Assembly: GCA_014075295.1 (NCBI GenBank)
Contig: CP046180.1
Span: 1,018,458 to 1,082,457 of the forward strand
Length of the DNA stretch: 64,000 bases
From: Candidatus Mycalebacterium zealandia
GTDB lineage: Bacteria; Desulfobacterota_D; UBA1144; Nemesobacterales; Mycalebacteriaceae
Reading direction: 5' to 3'
Part shown: one piece after another, positions 33,324 to 42,579 of the stretch
Numbering within the stretch: the first letter of the stretch is position 1
Layout of the letters: every line of letters starts with the position of its first letter
Notes under the pieces: generated by a model
The model's input: only the letters and a program-made list of their open reading frames with translations
Databases searched by the model: none
What the model was told of the DNA's origin: nothing
Made by a program: the position numbers and the translations under genes

Positions 33324-34385
33324 ATGAGTCTTACACCCGAAACCGTTTCAAGACGGTTAAAAATGGTTAAATATCCAGGCTTTACGCGCGATATTGTTTC
33401 ATTCGGAATTGTCAAGGATATAAGCGTGGACGAAAAGTCTGCGGTAAAAATCTCGCTTGTTCTGCCCAAACCCGACCCCGATGTTCAAAAACGCATAGAG
33501 GATGATGTCAGAACCGCCGTTCTTGAAACGCCCGGCGTGGAAGGGGTTTCAATAGAAACGCAGGTGCGGGCTTCCTCAGGCGCGCAGTCCGCGGGCGCAG
33601 CCCAGCAGCAACCGGCGCAGTCAAAACTGCCAGGCATCAAGCACTACGTTGCGGTGGCAAGCGGAAAAGGCGGCGTGGGCAAATCCACGGTCGCGGTAAA
33701 CCTCGCGGTCGCCATTGGCAAAAAAAGACAGAATGTGGGACTGATGGATGCGGACATCTGGGGACCTAGCGCGCCGATGATGACCGGAACTCAGGGCGAA
33801 AGACCGATTGCCACACCGGAAAAGAAAATTCTTCCGATAGAGAAATACGGGCTGAAAATGGTTTCAATCGGCTATCTAATCAAGGAAGAGGAAACCGTTA
33901 TCTGGCGTGGACCGATGGTTCACGGCGCGGTGAAGCAGTTTATTGAGGACGTTGAGTGGGGAAACACTGATTATCTCGTCATAGATCTGCCTCCGGGAAC
34001 CGGAGACGCCCAACTTTCAATCGCACAAACCGCGCCCTTGAGCGGCGGCGTTATTGTTACAACCCCTCAGGAAGTTTCACTTATAGACGTGCGGCGCGGA
34101 ATACTGATGTTTGAAAAACTGAACATTCCGGTCATCGGAATTGTTGAAAATATGAGTTATCTGGACATACCGGGCGGCGAGAAGATGGACATATTCGGAC
34201 GCGGCGGCGGGAAACAGATGGCGGAGAAGTTCAATGTGCCGTTTCTCGGCGAGATTCCGATTGACCCGGAAATAAGGAAAGGGGGAGACAGCGGAGTGCC
34301 GATTGTGGAATCAACCCCCGATTGCACCTCTTCGCTCGCGTTTATGAGGATAGCCGATGAAGTTTTGGACCATGTTGAAAAATAA
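33324..34385 (+). CDS. mrp: Mrp/ApbC-type iron-sulfur cluster carrier ATPase
   Basis: 353 residues. An N-terminal DUF59 domain (about 1-88) is joined by an Ala/Gln-rich linker to the P-loop ATPase with deviant Walker A SGKGGVGKST (about 113-122), Walker A' MDADIWGPSAP and DLPPGTGDAQLS. It delivers Fe-S clusters to apoproteins. The CxxC that bridges a cluster in NBP35/ApbC is not present: the matching place reads ENMSYLDIPGGEKMDIFG. The only C-terminal cysteine is in TPDCTSS. It is coupled to the SufT-like gene. Confidence 0.93.
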   Translation: MSLTPETVSRRLKMVKYPGFTRDIVSFGIVKDISVDEKSAVKISLVLPKPDPDVQKRIEDDVRTAVLETPGVEGVSIETQVRASSGAQSAGAAQQQPAQSKLPGIKHYVAVASGKGGVGKSTVAVNLAVAIGKKRQNVGLMDADIWGPSAPMMTGTQGERPIATPEKKILPIEKYGLKMVSIGYLIKEEETVIWRGPMVHGAVKQFIEDVEWGNTDYLVIDLPPGTGDAQLSIAQTAPLSGGVIVTTPQEVSLIDVRRGILMFEKLNIPVIGIVENMSYLDIPGGEKMDIFGRGGGKQMAEKFNVPFLGEIPIDPEIRKGGDSGVPIVESTPDCTSSLAFMRIADEVLDHVEK

Positions 34386-34409
34386 AAACACACAACTACG
34401 GAGATTTTT

Positions 34410-34760
34410 ATGAGCAAAGAAAAGAAAAAAAGCAAAGGCGCGGAGAAACCCGAAGACGCGAAAAAACCTGAACAGGAAAATCCGCAAACGGACGAATTGA
34501 AAATGGATTTTTCCAATTTCGTTCTTTCGCTGAACGCCTCGGCAATTATGCATCTGGGAGACATTCCCGACCCGAACACAAAGGAGCGCAACGTCAATCT
34601 GCCCGCCGCCAAGCACACGGTGGACATTCTTGAAATCCTTCAGGATAAAACAAAAGGTAACCTGTCGGACGAAGAACAAAAACTCATAGACGACGTGCTT
34701 TACGGTTTGAGACTCCGCTATGTTCAGGCGACAGCGCCGAGAGAGGAAAAAGACGGTTAA
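34410..34760 (+). CDS. DUF1844 domain protein
   Basis: 116 residues. The first 30 are Lys/Glu/Pro-rich and probably disordered. The DUF1844 core follows: FSNFVLSLNASAIMHLGDIP, then LPAAKHTVDILEILQDKTKG and LIDDVLYGLRLRYVQ. Function of this family is not known. It lies between mrp and prfB with short gaps, which I read as a housekeeping neighbourhood. Confidence 0.85.
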   Translation: MSKEKKKSKGAEKPEDAKKPEQENPQTDELKMDFSNFVLSLNASAIMHLGDIPDPNTKERNVNLPAAKHTVDILEILQDKTKGNLSDEEQKLIDDVLYGLRLRYVQATAPREEKDG

Positions 34761-34806
34761 AACCGTTTTTTATAATTTCCGGGCAACTGCGAAGGAAAAC
34801 TCGTAA

Positions 34807-35914
34807 ATGAAAGACACCGACAAACCCGACATTCAAAACATCAAAAACCGCGTTGAATCCATACGAGGGTTTCTTTGACCTGCCGGACAAACGGAAACGT
34901 GTTGAAGAAATAGACGAAATATCAAACGGCGCGGACTTCTGGGACGACCGCGAAAAAGCGCAAAGTGTTCTGTCCGAACGCTCCGCTCTCAAACAGACAA
35001 TTGACGACTGGGAGGAATTTGACTCCACCGTCAAAGACGCCGAAGCCCTTGCCGAGTTGTGCGCCGAAGAACCGGACGGCGAACTGGAAGCGGAGCTTTT
35101 ATCCGTTCTCGCCCTGCTCACTGAAAAAGCGGAGCGGTTTGAGTTCCAGAGAATGCTCGGCGGCGAAGACGATTCCAAAGGCGCGATTGTTGAAATCAAT
35201 TCGGGCGCGGGCGGAACCGAAGCGCAGGACTGGGCGGATATGCTTTACAGAATGTATCTGCGTTATTGCGACAGAAGCGGATTTTCGGTGAGCGTTCTTG
35301 GTTGTCAGGACGGCGATGAAGCGGGCATAAAAAGCGCGACAATGATAGTTTCGGGCGACCACCCCTACGGCTACCTCAAAGGGGAAAGCGGAGTGCACCG
35401 GCTTGTGAGAATATCGCCTTTTGACGCGAACAAAAGGCGGCATACTTCTTTCGCGTCCGTTTTTATCTCTCCCGAAATAGACGATTCCGTGGAGGTCAAC
35501 ATAGACGAAAAGGATTTGCGCGTAGACACTTTCAGAGCCGGCGGCAAAGGCGGACAGCATGTGAACAAAACAGATTCCGCGGTGCGCATAACACACACTC
35601 CGACCGGCACGGTCGTGAGTTGCCAGAACGAAAGGTCTCAACACCAGAACAAGGAGTCCGCGATGAAGGTTCTCAAAGCCCGCCTGTATAAGATTGAAAG
35701 AGAAAAGAAAATGGAAAAATTGAGCAAGCTCTCCTCGTCAAAAAAGGAGATAGGCTGGGGAAGTCAGATAAGATCTTACGTTATGCACCCGTATAGAATG
35801 GTGAAAGACCACAGAACGGATTTTGAGAGCAGCGATGTGGACGCGGTGCTTGACGGCAAGTTGGAGGATTTTGTGAGAAACTACCTGACTTCCGAGGAGT
35901 CAGCTCCAAAATAG
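34807..35914 (+). CDS. prfB: Peptide chain release factor 2 (programmed +1 frameshift)
   Basis: Translation starts at ATG 34807 and meets TGA at 34876-34878 after 23 codons. The context GAGGG-TTT-CTT-TGA-C is the classical autoregulatory slip: an internal Shine-Dalgarno (34865-34869), slippery CTT (34873-34875), then +1 to read GAC from 34877. The joined protein (34807-34875 plus 34877-35914) has 368 residues. Domain 2 holds SPF (VRISPFDANKRR), which reads UGA/UAA, and domain 3 has AGGKGGQHVNKTDSAV with the GGQ that triggers hydrolysis. When RF2 is scarce, slow termination at TGA favours the shift. Confidence 0.96.
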
Positions 35915-35927
35915 CGGGAAAAGTGAA

Positions 35928-36815
35928 ATGGCAAAAAAAGTGAAAAAAATCGGCATTGTGGGAATGAGCAAAAACAAAGACGTCAGGAATATGACCGTCA
36001 AACTCTGCTCAATCTTCAAAAAAGCCGGAATTCGGCACATCGTTGAAACCGAACTCGGAAAAGCGTCCGGCATTTCTTCGGGGCTTGCCGAAGCGAAGAA
36101 AATTCCGTCTCTCGCGGACATGGTATTTTCCCTCGGCGGAGACGGCACTTTCTTGAGCGCGGCTCGCCTGCTCAGCAGAAGCAACACACCGATGCTTGGC
36201 ATAAATCTCGGCGGGCTTGGGTTTCTTGCCGAATGCAAGGTTGATGAAGTGGGGAAGATGATGAAAAAAATCGCCAGCGGCGATTACGACATTGAACGCA
36301 GAAGCATGTTCGCCGTGCGCGTTGAGAAAAACGGCTCAAAAGTTTTCTCAGGCGAGGCTCTAAATGAGATTGTCGTAAACGGCGGCAAAGCGACAAAAAT
36401 CATAGACCTTGAACTGCACATAGACGGCTCGCACATAACAACCTTCAAGGCGGACGGAATGATTTGCTCAACCCCCACCGGCTCAACCGGCTATTCGCTA
36501 TCGGCGGGAGGTCCCGTTGTGCATCCAACCCTTCCGCTCACCGTGATAACGCCCATATGCCCGCACACGCTCGCGAACCGTCCGCTTGTGGTTTCAAACA
36601 AAACCGAAATCCGCTTCCGCTGTCCGCCGAACGCACGGGCTCGCGAACTGAACGCGACCCTTGACGGACAGATTGATTTTTTGGTCGGCCCCGCGATGGA
36701 GGTTGTCGTAACAAAATCCAAATCGTCAATAAACCTTGTAAAATCGCCCTTTATGGACTACTTCACCATTCTGAAAACAAAACTGATGTGGGCCACGCGG
36801 CACAAGGAAAAATAG
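35928..36815 (+). CDS. nadK: NAD kinase
   Basis: 295 residues. It phosphorylates NAD to NADP. The GGDGT motif (MVFSLGGDGTFLSAARL, about 66-82) with its catalytic aspartate and the NE/D loop (GEALNEIVVNGG) are present. The conserved glycine-rich CSTPTGSTGYSLSAGGP follows at about 181-197. The C-terminus ends in a short basic tail. It starts 13 bases after prfB and ends three bases before the convergent fmt stop. Confidence 0.95.
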   Translation: MAKKVKKIGIVGMSKNKDVRNMTVKLCSIFKKAGIRHIVETELGKASGISSGLAEAKKIPSLADMVFSLGGDGTFLSAARLLSRSNTPMLGINLGGLGFLAECKVDEVGKMMKKIASGDYDIERRSMFAVRVEKNGSKVFSGEALNEIVVNGGKATKIIDLELHIDGSHITTFKADGMICSTPTGSTGYSLSAGGPVVHPTLPLTVITPICPHTLANRPLVVSNKTEIRFRCPPNARARELNATLDGQIDFLVGPAMEVVVTKSKSSINLVKSPFMDYFTILKTKLMWATRHKEK

Positions 36816-36818
36816 TTT

Positions 36819-37730
36819 TCAGCCGAGAACGGTTCCGGCGGGAAGTTTCGCGCCAAGAAGAAAATCTGCGCCGGACATCTTTTTTCTGCCCTCAATCTGA
36901 ACCTCGCGAATTTCAAGCGCGCCCGCGCCCGAGGCGACCATGAATTTTTTCCGCGAATTCAAAACCTCGCCCGGCTTTCCCACGCCTTCGGCAAAGTCCG
37001 CTCCGATTATTTTCAGCGTTTTCCCCCCGAGTTTTGTAAACGCTCCGGGCCACGGCGCGGTTCCACGAATGAGATTGCGGATTATTCCGGAGGGCTGTTT
37101 CCAGTCTATTGTCCCGTCATCTTTGGAAAGCATCGGCGCGTATGTCGCTCTGGAATGGTCTTGAGGCACGGGAGAAACTGAACCGTCTTCAATGCTAGCG
37201 AGGGTTTTGAGCAAAAGTTCCGCCCCTTCGGCGCTCATGCGGCGCGCGAGGATTTCCGAGTCTTCATCGTCTTTTATCGCGATTTCCTTTTGAAGCAGAA
37301 TGTCTCCCGAATCGAGTTTGTCGTTCACGAGCATTGTTGTAACGCCGGTTTTTCTCTCCCCCTCCATAACGGCACGGTTGATGGGCGCGGCGCCTCTGTA
37401 GGCGGGAAGCAAAGAGGCGTGCAGATTGATGAATCCGCTCGGAGAGAAAGAGAGAATGTGAGACGGAATTATTTTTCCGTAAGCCACAACACAAACCGCT
37501 TCGGGCTTGAGGTTTTCAAAATCCACCGTGATTTCATCAAGATTTTCCGGCTGAAGAACCGGAATTGAAAGTTCGCCGGCGACCTTTTTCACATCGGGCG
37601 GCGACACCTTTCTGCCGCGTCCGGCGGCGCGGTCAGGCATGCAAATCGCCTTCATAACCTTATGCTCACGTGCGATGGCAATAAGAGACGCCGAAGCGAA
37701 TTCAGGGGTTCCCATAAAAAACAGATTCAT
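36819..37730 (-). CDS. fmt: Methionyl-tRNA formyltransferase
   Basis: 303 residues. It formylates initiator Met-tRNA using 10-formyl-THF. FFMGTPEFASASL opens the Rossmann domain. The catalytic Asn/His are in FINLHASLLPAYRGAAPINR and the Asp in the LDSGDILLQKE loop. The C-terminal OB domain ends with ADFLLGAKLPAGTVLG. It is the last of hisIE-aspS-fmt; def is not next to it. Confidence 0.95.
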   Translation of the reverse strand: MNLFFMGTPEFASASLIAIAREHKVMKAICMPDRAAGRGRKVSPPDVKKVAGELSIPVLQPENLDEITVDFENLKPEAVCVVAYGKIIPSHILSFSPSGFINLHASLLPAYRGAAPINRAVMEGERKTGVTTMLVNDKLDSGDILLQKEIAIKDDEDSEILARRMSAEGAELLLKTLASIEDGSVSPVPQDHSRATYAPMLSKDDGTIDWKQPSGIIRNLIRGTAPWPGAFTKLGGKTLKIIGADFAEGVGKPGEVLNSRKKFMVASGAGALEIREVQIEGRKKMSGADFLLGAKLPAGTVLG

Positions 37731-37754
37731 ACAACTTCCCCGTTCCGCTCCGTT

Positions 37755-39521
37755 CTACCTTTCTACTTTTCTGAGCCCCAACTGCGCCATTTGCTCCGAA
37801 TCTATTTCAGACGGAGCTCCCGTGAGCGGGCACGCGCCCCTCTGGGTTTTTGGAAACGCGGTAACCTCGCGTATGGTTCCGCACCCGGCAATCATCATCA
37901 CAATCCTGTCAAGCCCCAAAGCCACCCCACCGTGCGGAGGCGCTCCAAACTCAAGCGCTTTGAGGAAAAACCCAAACTGTTCCTCGGCTTTTTTCCCGTC
38001 AATCCCTATCGTCCTCAAAACTGCTTCCTGCATGTCCCGCTCGTGAATCCTTATACTGCCTCCGCCCACCTCCACGCCGTTGAGCACAATGTCATATGCT
38101 CTTGAAAGTGCCTCGGCCGGAGCGGTTTCAATCTTGTCCACGCTGTCCTCCGCCGGAGCGGTGAAAGGATGATGAACCGCTTTCAGAGCACCTCCCTCGC
38201 TCTCAAACAGGGGAAAGTTTTCAACCCACACAAATTTGTGCTCATCTTCTTTGATGAGCCCGAGCCGCCGTGCGACTGAAACCCGCACGCCCGCGAGAAC
38301 AGTGTTAACGGTTGAGGAGTCGCCCGCGCCGAAAAAGATGAGCGCGCGTTTTGAATCCGTGAGTCCGGTTTTTTCCAAAAGCGCGGTTTTTTCATCTTCA
38401 GAAAGAAACTTCGCTATGGGAGACTGCCATTTCCCGTCCGTAATTCTTATCCACGCAAGCCCGCCAGCGCCCATCGCAATTGCCTCTTCGGTCAATTCGT
38501 CTATGTCTTTTCGCGCAAGCCCGGCATCATCTCCGGTGAGCGCGAGCGCTTTCAAAATCCCGCCTTTTGACAGAGCGGACGAAAAAACCTTGAACTCCGT
38601 GCCCCGAAAAACATCGGAAACTTCGCACAGTTCAAGCTCAAACCTTGTGTCGGGGCGGTCTGTGCCATAGAGAGAGCGCGCACGCGCGTAATCAATCCGC
38701 TTGAAAGGTGGCTCCACTTTTATTCCGGCGACCGCGAAACACTCTTTTATAACCCCCTCCACAATTCCGATAACTTCGTTCTCGTCAACAAAAGCCATCT
38801 CAATGTCTATCTGCGAAAACTCCGGCTGCCTGTCCGCCCTTAAATCTTCATCGCGAAAACAGCGTGCTATCTGATAGTAGCGGTCAAAACCTGAAGCCAT
38901 CAAAATCTGTTTGAGAAGCTGTGGAGACTGGGGCAGAGCGTAGAACCCGCCATCCGCCTGACGGCACGGAACAACAAAATCTCTTGCGCCTTCAGGCGTG
39001 GCTTTTGTCAGCATGGGAGTTTCTATTTCAACAAATCCCGCGGACTCAAGATACGAGCGCGCCGAAGAAACAACGCGGTGACGCAGAAGAATCGCGTCCC
39101 GCATCACGGGGCGGCGAAGGTCAAGAAACCGGTATTTCATTCTTATAGGCTCATCAGCATTTATGTCGTCCTCAACGGGAAACGGCAATTCGGGGCAGGT
39201 GTTGAGCGTTTGCACCTGCGAAGCGACAATCTCAATCTCTCCGGTCGGCATTGAATCATTAACCATCTCCGCGTCCCTTTTGACAACCTTCCCTCTGATG
39301 GCGACAACCCATTCGCTCCGGAAAGCGTCCGCGGTTGAGTGAGGACTTCCGCGCGAGGGGTCAAAAACTGCCTGAATGATGCCGTTGTGGTCGCGTATGT
39401 CTATGAAAATAACCCCGCCGTGGTCGCGACTTGACTGAACCCAGCCCATAACTGTAACCTCGCGCCCTTCATCAGACGCGCGCAAATCCCCGCAACTGTC
39501 TGTTCTTTTCCAATCAGTCAT
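37755..39521 (-). CDS. aspS: Aspartyl-tRNA synthetase (probably nondiscriminating)
   Basis: 588 residues from MTDWKRTDSCGDL; an extension to 39707 lies in hisIE. The order is anticodon OB domain (VTVMGWVQSSRDHGGVIFID), class II core with motif 2 FRDEDLRADRQPEF, the bacterial GAD insert (about 290-415), and motif 3 ALGLDRIVMMIAG. In the anticodon loop the residue in RDHGG is His, as in nondiscriminating enzymes that also charge tRNA-Asn; discriminating ones usually have Leu there. If so, GatCAB must finish Asn-tRNA. The call of type is inference. Confidence 0.94.
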   Translation of the reverse strand: MTDWKRTDSCGDLRASDEGREVTVMGWVQSSRDHGGVIFIDIRDHNGIIQAVFDPSRGSPHSTADAFRSEWVVAIRGKVVKRDAEMVNDSMPTGEIEIVASQVQTLNTCPELPFPVEDDINADEPIRMKYRFLDLRRPVMRDAILLRHRVVSSARSYLESAGFVEIETPMLTKATPEGARDFVVPCRQADGGFYALPQSPQLLKQILMASGFDRYYQIARCFRDEDLRADRQPEFSQIDIEMAFVDENEVIGIVEGVIKECFAVAGIKVEPPFKRIDYARARSLYGTDRPDTRFELELCEVSDVFRGTEFKVFSSALSKGGILKALALTGDDAGLARKDIDELTEEAIAMGAGGLAWIRITDGKWQSPIAKFLSEDEKTALLEKTGLTDSKRALIFFGAGDSSTVNTVLAGVRVSVARRLGLIKEDEHKFVWVENFPLFESEGGALKAVHHPFTAPAEDSVDKIETAPAEALSRAYDIVLNGVEVGGGSIRIHERDMQEAVLRTIGIDGKKAEEQFGFFLKALEFGAPPHGGVALGLDRIVMMIAGCGTIREVTAFPKTQRGACPLTGAPSEIDSEQMAQLGLRKVER

Positions 39522-39537
39522 TGTGAACAACCACCCC

Positions 39538-40218
39538 TCACGGTTTTTTACTTTTTTTCTCCAAACCGGAAACGCCGATGCGGTTTTCAAGTTCTCTGTC
39601 AATGTCTGCGGGGCTGAGTCCGCGCTCGGCGAGCATAATGAGGCAGTGAAACCACAAGTCCGCCATTTCGGAAACAATTTCGTCCGGGTCTTCGTTCTTG
39701 GCGGCAATAATCGTTTCGCCGGCTTCTTCCGTTATTTTCCGCGCTATTCTGTCCGTTCCGCCCTCAAAAAGAGCACTCGTGTAAGAGTTCTTTTTCGGGT
39801 TGGCTTTTCTGTCTTTCACGGTTTGAAAAACCTTGCCCATCGCCACCATCGCGCCGCTTTCGGACACGGAAGAGCCAAAATCGGGAGAAAGCGCCCTTTC
39901 CCCGTCCGCATCGGTGTAAAAACAGGTCTGCTCTCCGGTGTGGCACGAAGGTCCCTGCGGCTCAACAAGCACAAGAACGCAGTCGTGGTCGCAATCAACA
40001 AAAATTTCGCGAACCTTCTGCCAGTTGCCGGACTCTTCGCCCTTTTTCCACAGTTTTCCGCGCGAACGGCTCCAGAAATGGGTCTGACCGGTCTGCTCGG
40101 TTTTGAGCAACGCTTCCTCGTTCGCCCATGCCATCATAAGCACTTTTCCGTTTTCGCAGTCCTGAACAATCACGGGCACAAGCCCGTTTTCTCCGAATTT
40201 TATTTTTCCTACATCCAT
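39538..40218 (-). CDS. hisIE: Bifunctional phosphoribosyl-AMP cyclohydrolase / phosphoribosyl-ATP pyrophosphatase
   Basis: 226 residues, two domains for histidine biosynthesis steps 2 and 3. HisI (about 1-115) has VLMMAWANEEAL, THFWSRSRGKLWKKGEESGN and the zinc/magnesium site VDCDHDCVLVLV with PSCHTGEQTCFY. HisE (about 125-215) has the acidic helices KITEEAGETIIAAKNEDPDE and EMADLWFHCLIML. The two are in one chain as in enterobacteria. No other his genes are near. It precedes aspS by 16 bases. Confidence 0.94.
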   Translation of the reverse strand: MDVGKIKFGENGLVPVIVQDCENGKVLMMAWANEEALLKTEQTGQTHFWSRSRGKLWKKGEESGNWQKVREIFVDCDHDCVLVLVEPQGPSCHTGEQTCFYTDADGERALSPDFGSSVSESGAMVAMGKVFQTVKDRKANPKKNSYTSALFEGGTDRIARKITEEAGETIIAAKNEDPDEIVSEMADLWFHCLIMLAERGLSPADIDRELENRIGVSGLEKKSKKP

Positions 40219-40244
40219 TGACGCCTTTCCAACAACCTGATTTG

Positions 40245-40253
40245 TGCTATATT
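40245..40253 (+). promoter_or_regulatory. Extended -10 promoter before rpoZ
   Basis: TGC (40245-40247) directly followed by TATATT (40248-40253), an extended -10. The -35 is poor (TTTCCA, 16 bases upstream). The leader is about 38 bases with a strong GGAGG before rpoZ. Confidence 0.5.
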
Positions 40254-40297
40254 ACACGCACAAACGGCGGATTGAAACCGCCCCACGGAGGCAAGAA

Positions 40298-40606
40298 ATG
40301 GCAAGAGTTACCATAGAAGACTGCATGGAAATCGTGGAAAACAGATTTGCCCTGTCTGTTGTTGCGATGAAAAGAGCCAAGCAAATTGTGATGAAAAAGG
40401 TTGAAGAACGTGAAAAGGAAAAGAAACTCATGGCGGCCGAAGCTGACCCGTCGTCCGATGGGGAAATTCCGTCTCCCGAAGTCATTGAAAAAAATCTGGA
40501 CAAGAGTTCGCGTGTCCAGGACGAATACAAACCCGTTATCAGCGCTCTAAAAGAGATAGCGGCTGGAAAAATTGAGTTTTCAAGCCCCGAAGACGGAAAA
40601 TCCTGA
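40298..40606 (+). CDS. rpoZ: DNA-directed RNA polymerase omega subunit
   Basis: 102 residues from MARVTIEDCMEIVENRFALS, preceded by GGAGG; an in-frame ATG at 40244 lies in the promoter and is rejected. Omega stabilises beta-prime and carries part of a ppGpp site. FALSVVAMKRAKQIV is the core helix pair that clamps the beta-prime C-terminus. The acidic middle (AAEADPSSDGEIPSPEV) and the C-terminal PVISALKEIAAGKI are normal. gmk, often next to it, is absent. Confidence 0.9.
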   Translation: MARVTIEDCMEIVENRFALSVVAMKRAKQIVMKKVEEREKEKKLMAAEADPSSDGEIPSPEVIEKNLDKSSRVQDEYKPVISALKEIAAGKIEFSSPEDGKS

Positions 40607-40631
40607 AACTTCAGTAATTACACCGCTGGCA

Positions 40632-42578
40632 ATGAGCGCCACGCTCAAAATAGGAGTTGATGTCGGAGGAACATTCACCGATTTAATTCTGTTTGACGGC
40701 AATGAGGCGCAAATTCATAAAGTTCCCTCCACTCCCCGCTCACAGGTGCTCGCCGTAATCGCGGGCGTTGAACATTTCTCAAAAAAACACCGCGGACCCG
40801 TTGAAATCATTCACGGAACAACGGTGGCGACAAACGCACTTCTTGAAAGAAAAGGAGCAAAAACCGTTTTAATAACAACCCGTGGATTTGAAGACGTAAT
40901 TGAAATAGGAAGGCAGAATCGCGAAAAACTTTACGACCTTTTCTGGGAAAAAAGCGAGGGGCTTGTGCAGCGTAAAATGAGAATAGGCGCGAAAGAGAGA
41001 ATTGACTCGGACGGCGCAGTGCTTGTCGCGCTTTCCGAAAAAGAGGCGAAAAAACTCGCCGCCGCCGCGCGCAAAACCGGAGCGAAAGCCGCCGCGGTCT
41101 GCTTCCTTCACTCATATGCAAATCCCGCGCATGAGGAAATGGTGGAGAAACAACTGAAAAAACTCGGCGTACCCGTCTCGCTTTCATCAAAGGTGTCGCC
41201 TGAGTTCCGGGAGTTTGAAAGGACTTCCACAACGGTCTCCAACGCCTACCTGATTCCTAAAGTGGCGAACTATATGAAGGCGTTGTCATCATCGGACTCG
41301 GTGAGCAAAGTTTCCATAGTTCAGTCAAGCGGTGGCGTTACATCACCCGAAAAAGTCGCGGACGAGCCTGTGAGAATCGCGACATCGGGTCCCGCGGCTG
41401 GAGTTGTGGGCGCTTTCAAAATCTCCGAACTAATGGGCGAAAAAAAAATCATAACCCTTGATATGGGAGGCACTTCAACCGATGTCTCGCTTTGCGACGG
41501 CGCCGTTGCATTCGCGTCTCAAAACAACGTGGGCGGAATTCCTCTGCGCGCCCCCTGTGTGGACATCTCAACCATCGGCGCTGGTGGCGGTTCCATAGCG
41601 CGCGTGGACTCGGGAGGGATTTTGAAAACCGGTCCTCAAAGCGCCGGAGCTGAACCCGGACCCGCTTGCTACGGCAAGGGGAAACTCCCGACCATTACGG
41701 ACGCCAATCTCGCGCTCGGCAGGATTGAACCCGCACGGTTTCTCGGCGGAAGAAAAAAGGTTTCCGCGAAAAAAGCGCGCGACGCGATTGAAACTCTGAA
41801 AATGGAGTCAAAGAATACCCTTCAAAAAGCGGAGTCGGTTATCAAGGTTGTCAATTCGTCCATGGAGAGGCTCATACGGGTCATTGCCGCGGACAGAGGG
41901 GTTGACCCCAGAGAGTTCGCGCTTTTCGGATTCGGCGGCGCGGCGGGTATCCACTGTTGCGAACTCGCGGTCGCGGTTGGAATGAAAAAGGTTGTTTTCC
42001 CCGTTCATCCCGCCGCTCTTTCCGCTCTGGGAATGCTCCTTTCAGATGTTTTTAAAGACTATGTGAAAAGTTGTTTCGCGGTCGCGCCGGCGCAAATGAA
42101 TATTATTTCGAACGGGCTCGCGAAACTTGAAGAAAGCGCGCGCGCGGAGGAAAAAGACGTCCGCAACGCCGAGCGCTTTGTTGACGCAAGATACGAAGGA
42201 CAGTCTCATGAAATCACAGTCCCTTTTTCGCGGCGATTTGTTTCAGACTTTCATCGCGCGCATTTCAAGAGGTTCGGATACGAAATGCGGGGCAAGCCGG
42301 TTGAAACAACGGCGGTGAGAGTCCGCCTTCACGGCGAAAAAAGCGGCGTCCGTCTGCCGGAAATCCCGCGCGGGAAGAAACCGATCGCGCGCGAAAAGCA
42401 GATATGGCTCGGCGATACGCCGAAAAAATTCAAACTGTATAATCGTGCGGAAATGGGCGCGGGCTTCAAATTCAAGGGACCCGCGCTGGTTCTGGAAGAC
42501 AATTCCGTTGTGATGATAACGCCGGAGTTCATTTGTGAAATTGACAAATGGGGAAATATAATCGCGGTTGTAAAATAA
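40632..42578 (+). CDS. Hydantoinase A / 5-oxoprolinase family protein
   Basis: 648 residues from MSATLKIGVDVGGTFTDLIL. It is an ASKHA-fold ATPase; the family opens hydantoins or 5-oxoproline, and acetone carboxylase and acetophenone carboxylase subunits are relatives. Motifs: GVDVGGTFTDLILFD, HGTTVATNALLERKG, TLDMGGTSTDVSL, ISTIGAGGGSIA, GAEPGPACYGKG and FGFGGAAGIH. A hydantoinase B partner normally lies beside it but is absent here; the next gene is a Nudix hydrolase one base away. The substrate is therefore open. Confidence 0.88.
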   Translation: MSATLKIGVDVGGTFTDLILFDGNEAQIHKVPSTPRSQVLAVIAGVEHFSKKHRGPVEIIHGTTVATNALLERKGAKTVLITTRGFEDVIEIGRQNREKLYDLFWEKSEGLVQRKMRIGAKERIDSDGAVLVALSEKEAKKLAAAARKTGAKAAAVCFLHSYANPAHEEMVEKQLKKLGVPVSLSSKVSPEFREFERTSTTVSNAYLIPKVANYMKALSSSDSVSKVSIVQSSGGVTSPEKVADEPVRIATSGPAAGVVGAFKISELMGEKKIITLDMGGTSTDVSLCDGAVAFASQNNVGGIPLRAPCVDISTIGAGGGSIARVDSGGILKTGPQSAGAEPGPACYGKGKLPTITDANLALGRIEPARFLGGRKKVSAKKARDAIETLKMESKNTLQKAESVIKVVNSSMERLIRVIAADRGVDPREFALFGFGGAAGIHCCELAVAVGMKKVVFPVHPAALSALGMLLSDVFKDYVKSCFAVAPAQMNIISNGLAKLEESARAEEKDVRNAERFVDARYEGQSHEITVPFSRRFVSDFHRAHFKRFGYEMRGKPVETTAVRVRLHGEKSGVRLPEIPRGKKPIAREKQIWLGDTPKKFKLYNRAEMGAGFKFKGPALVLEDNSVVMITPEFICEIDKWGNIIAVVK

Positions 42579-42579
42579 A

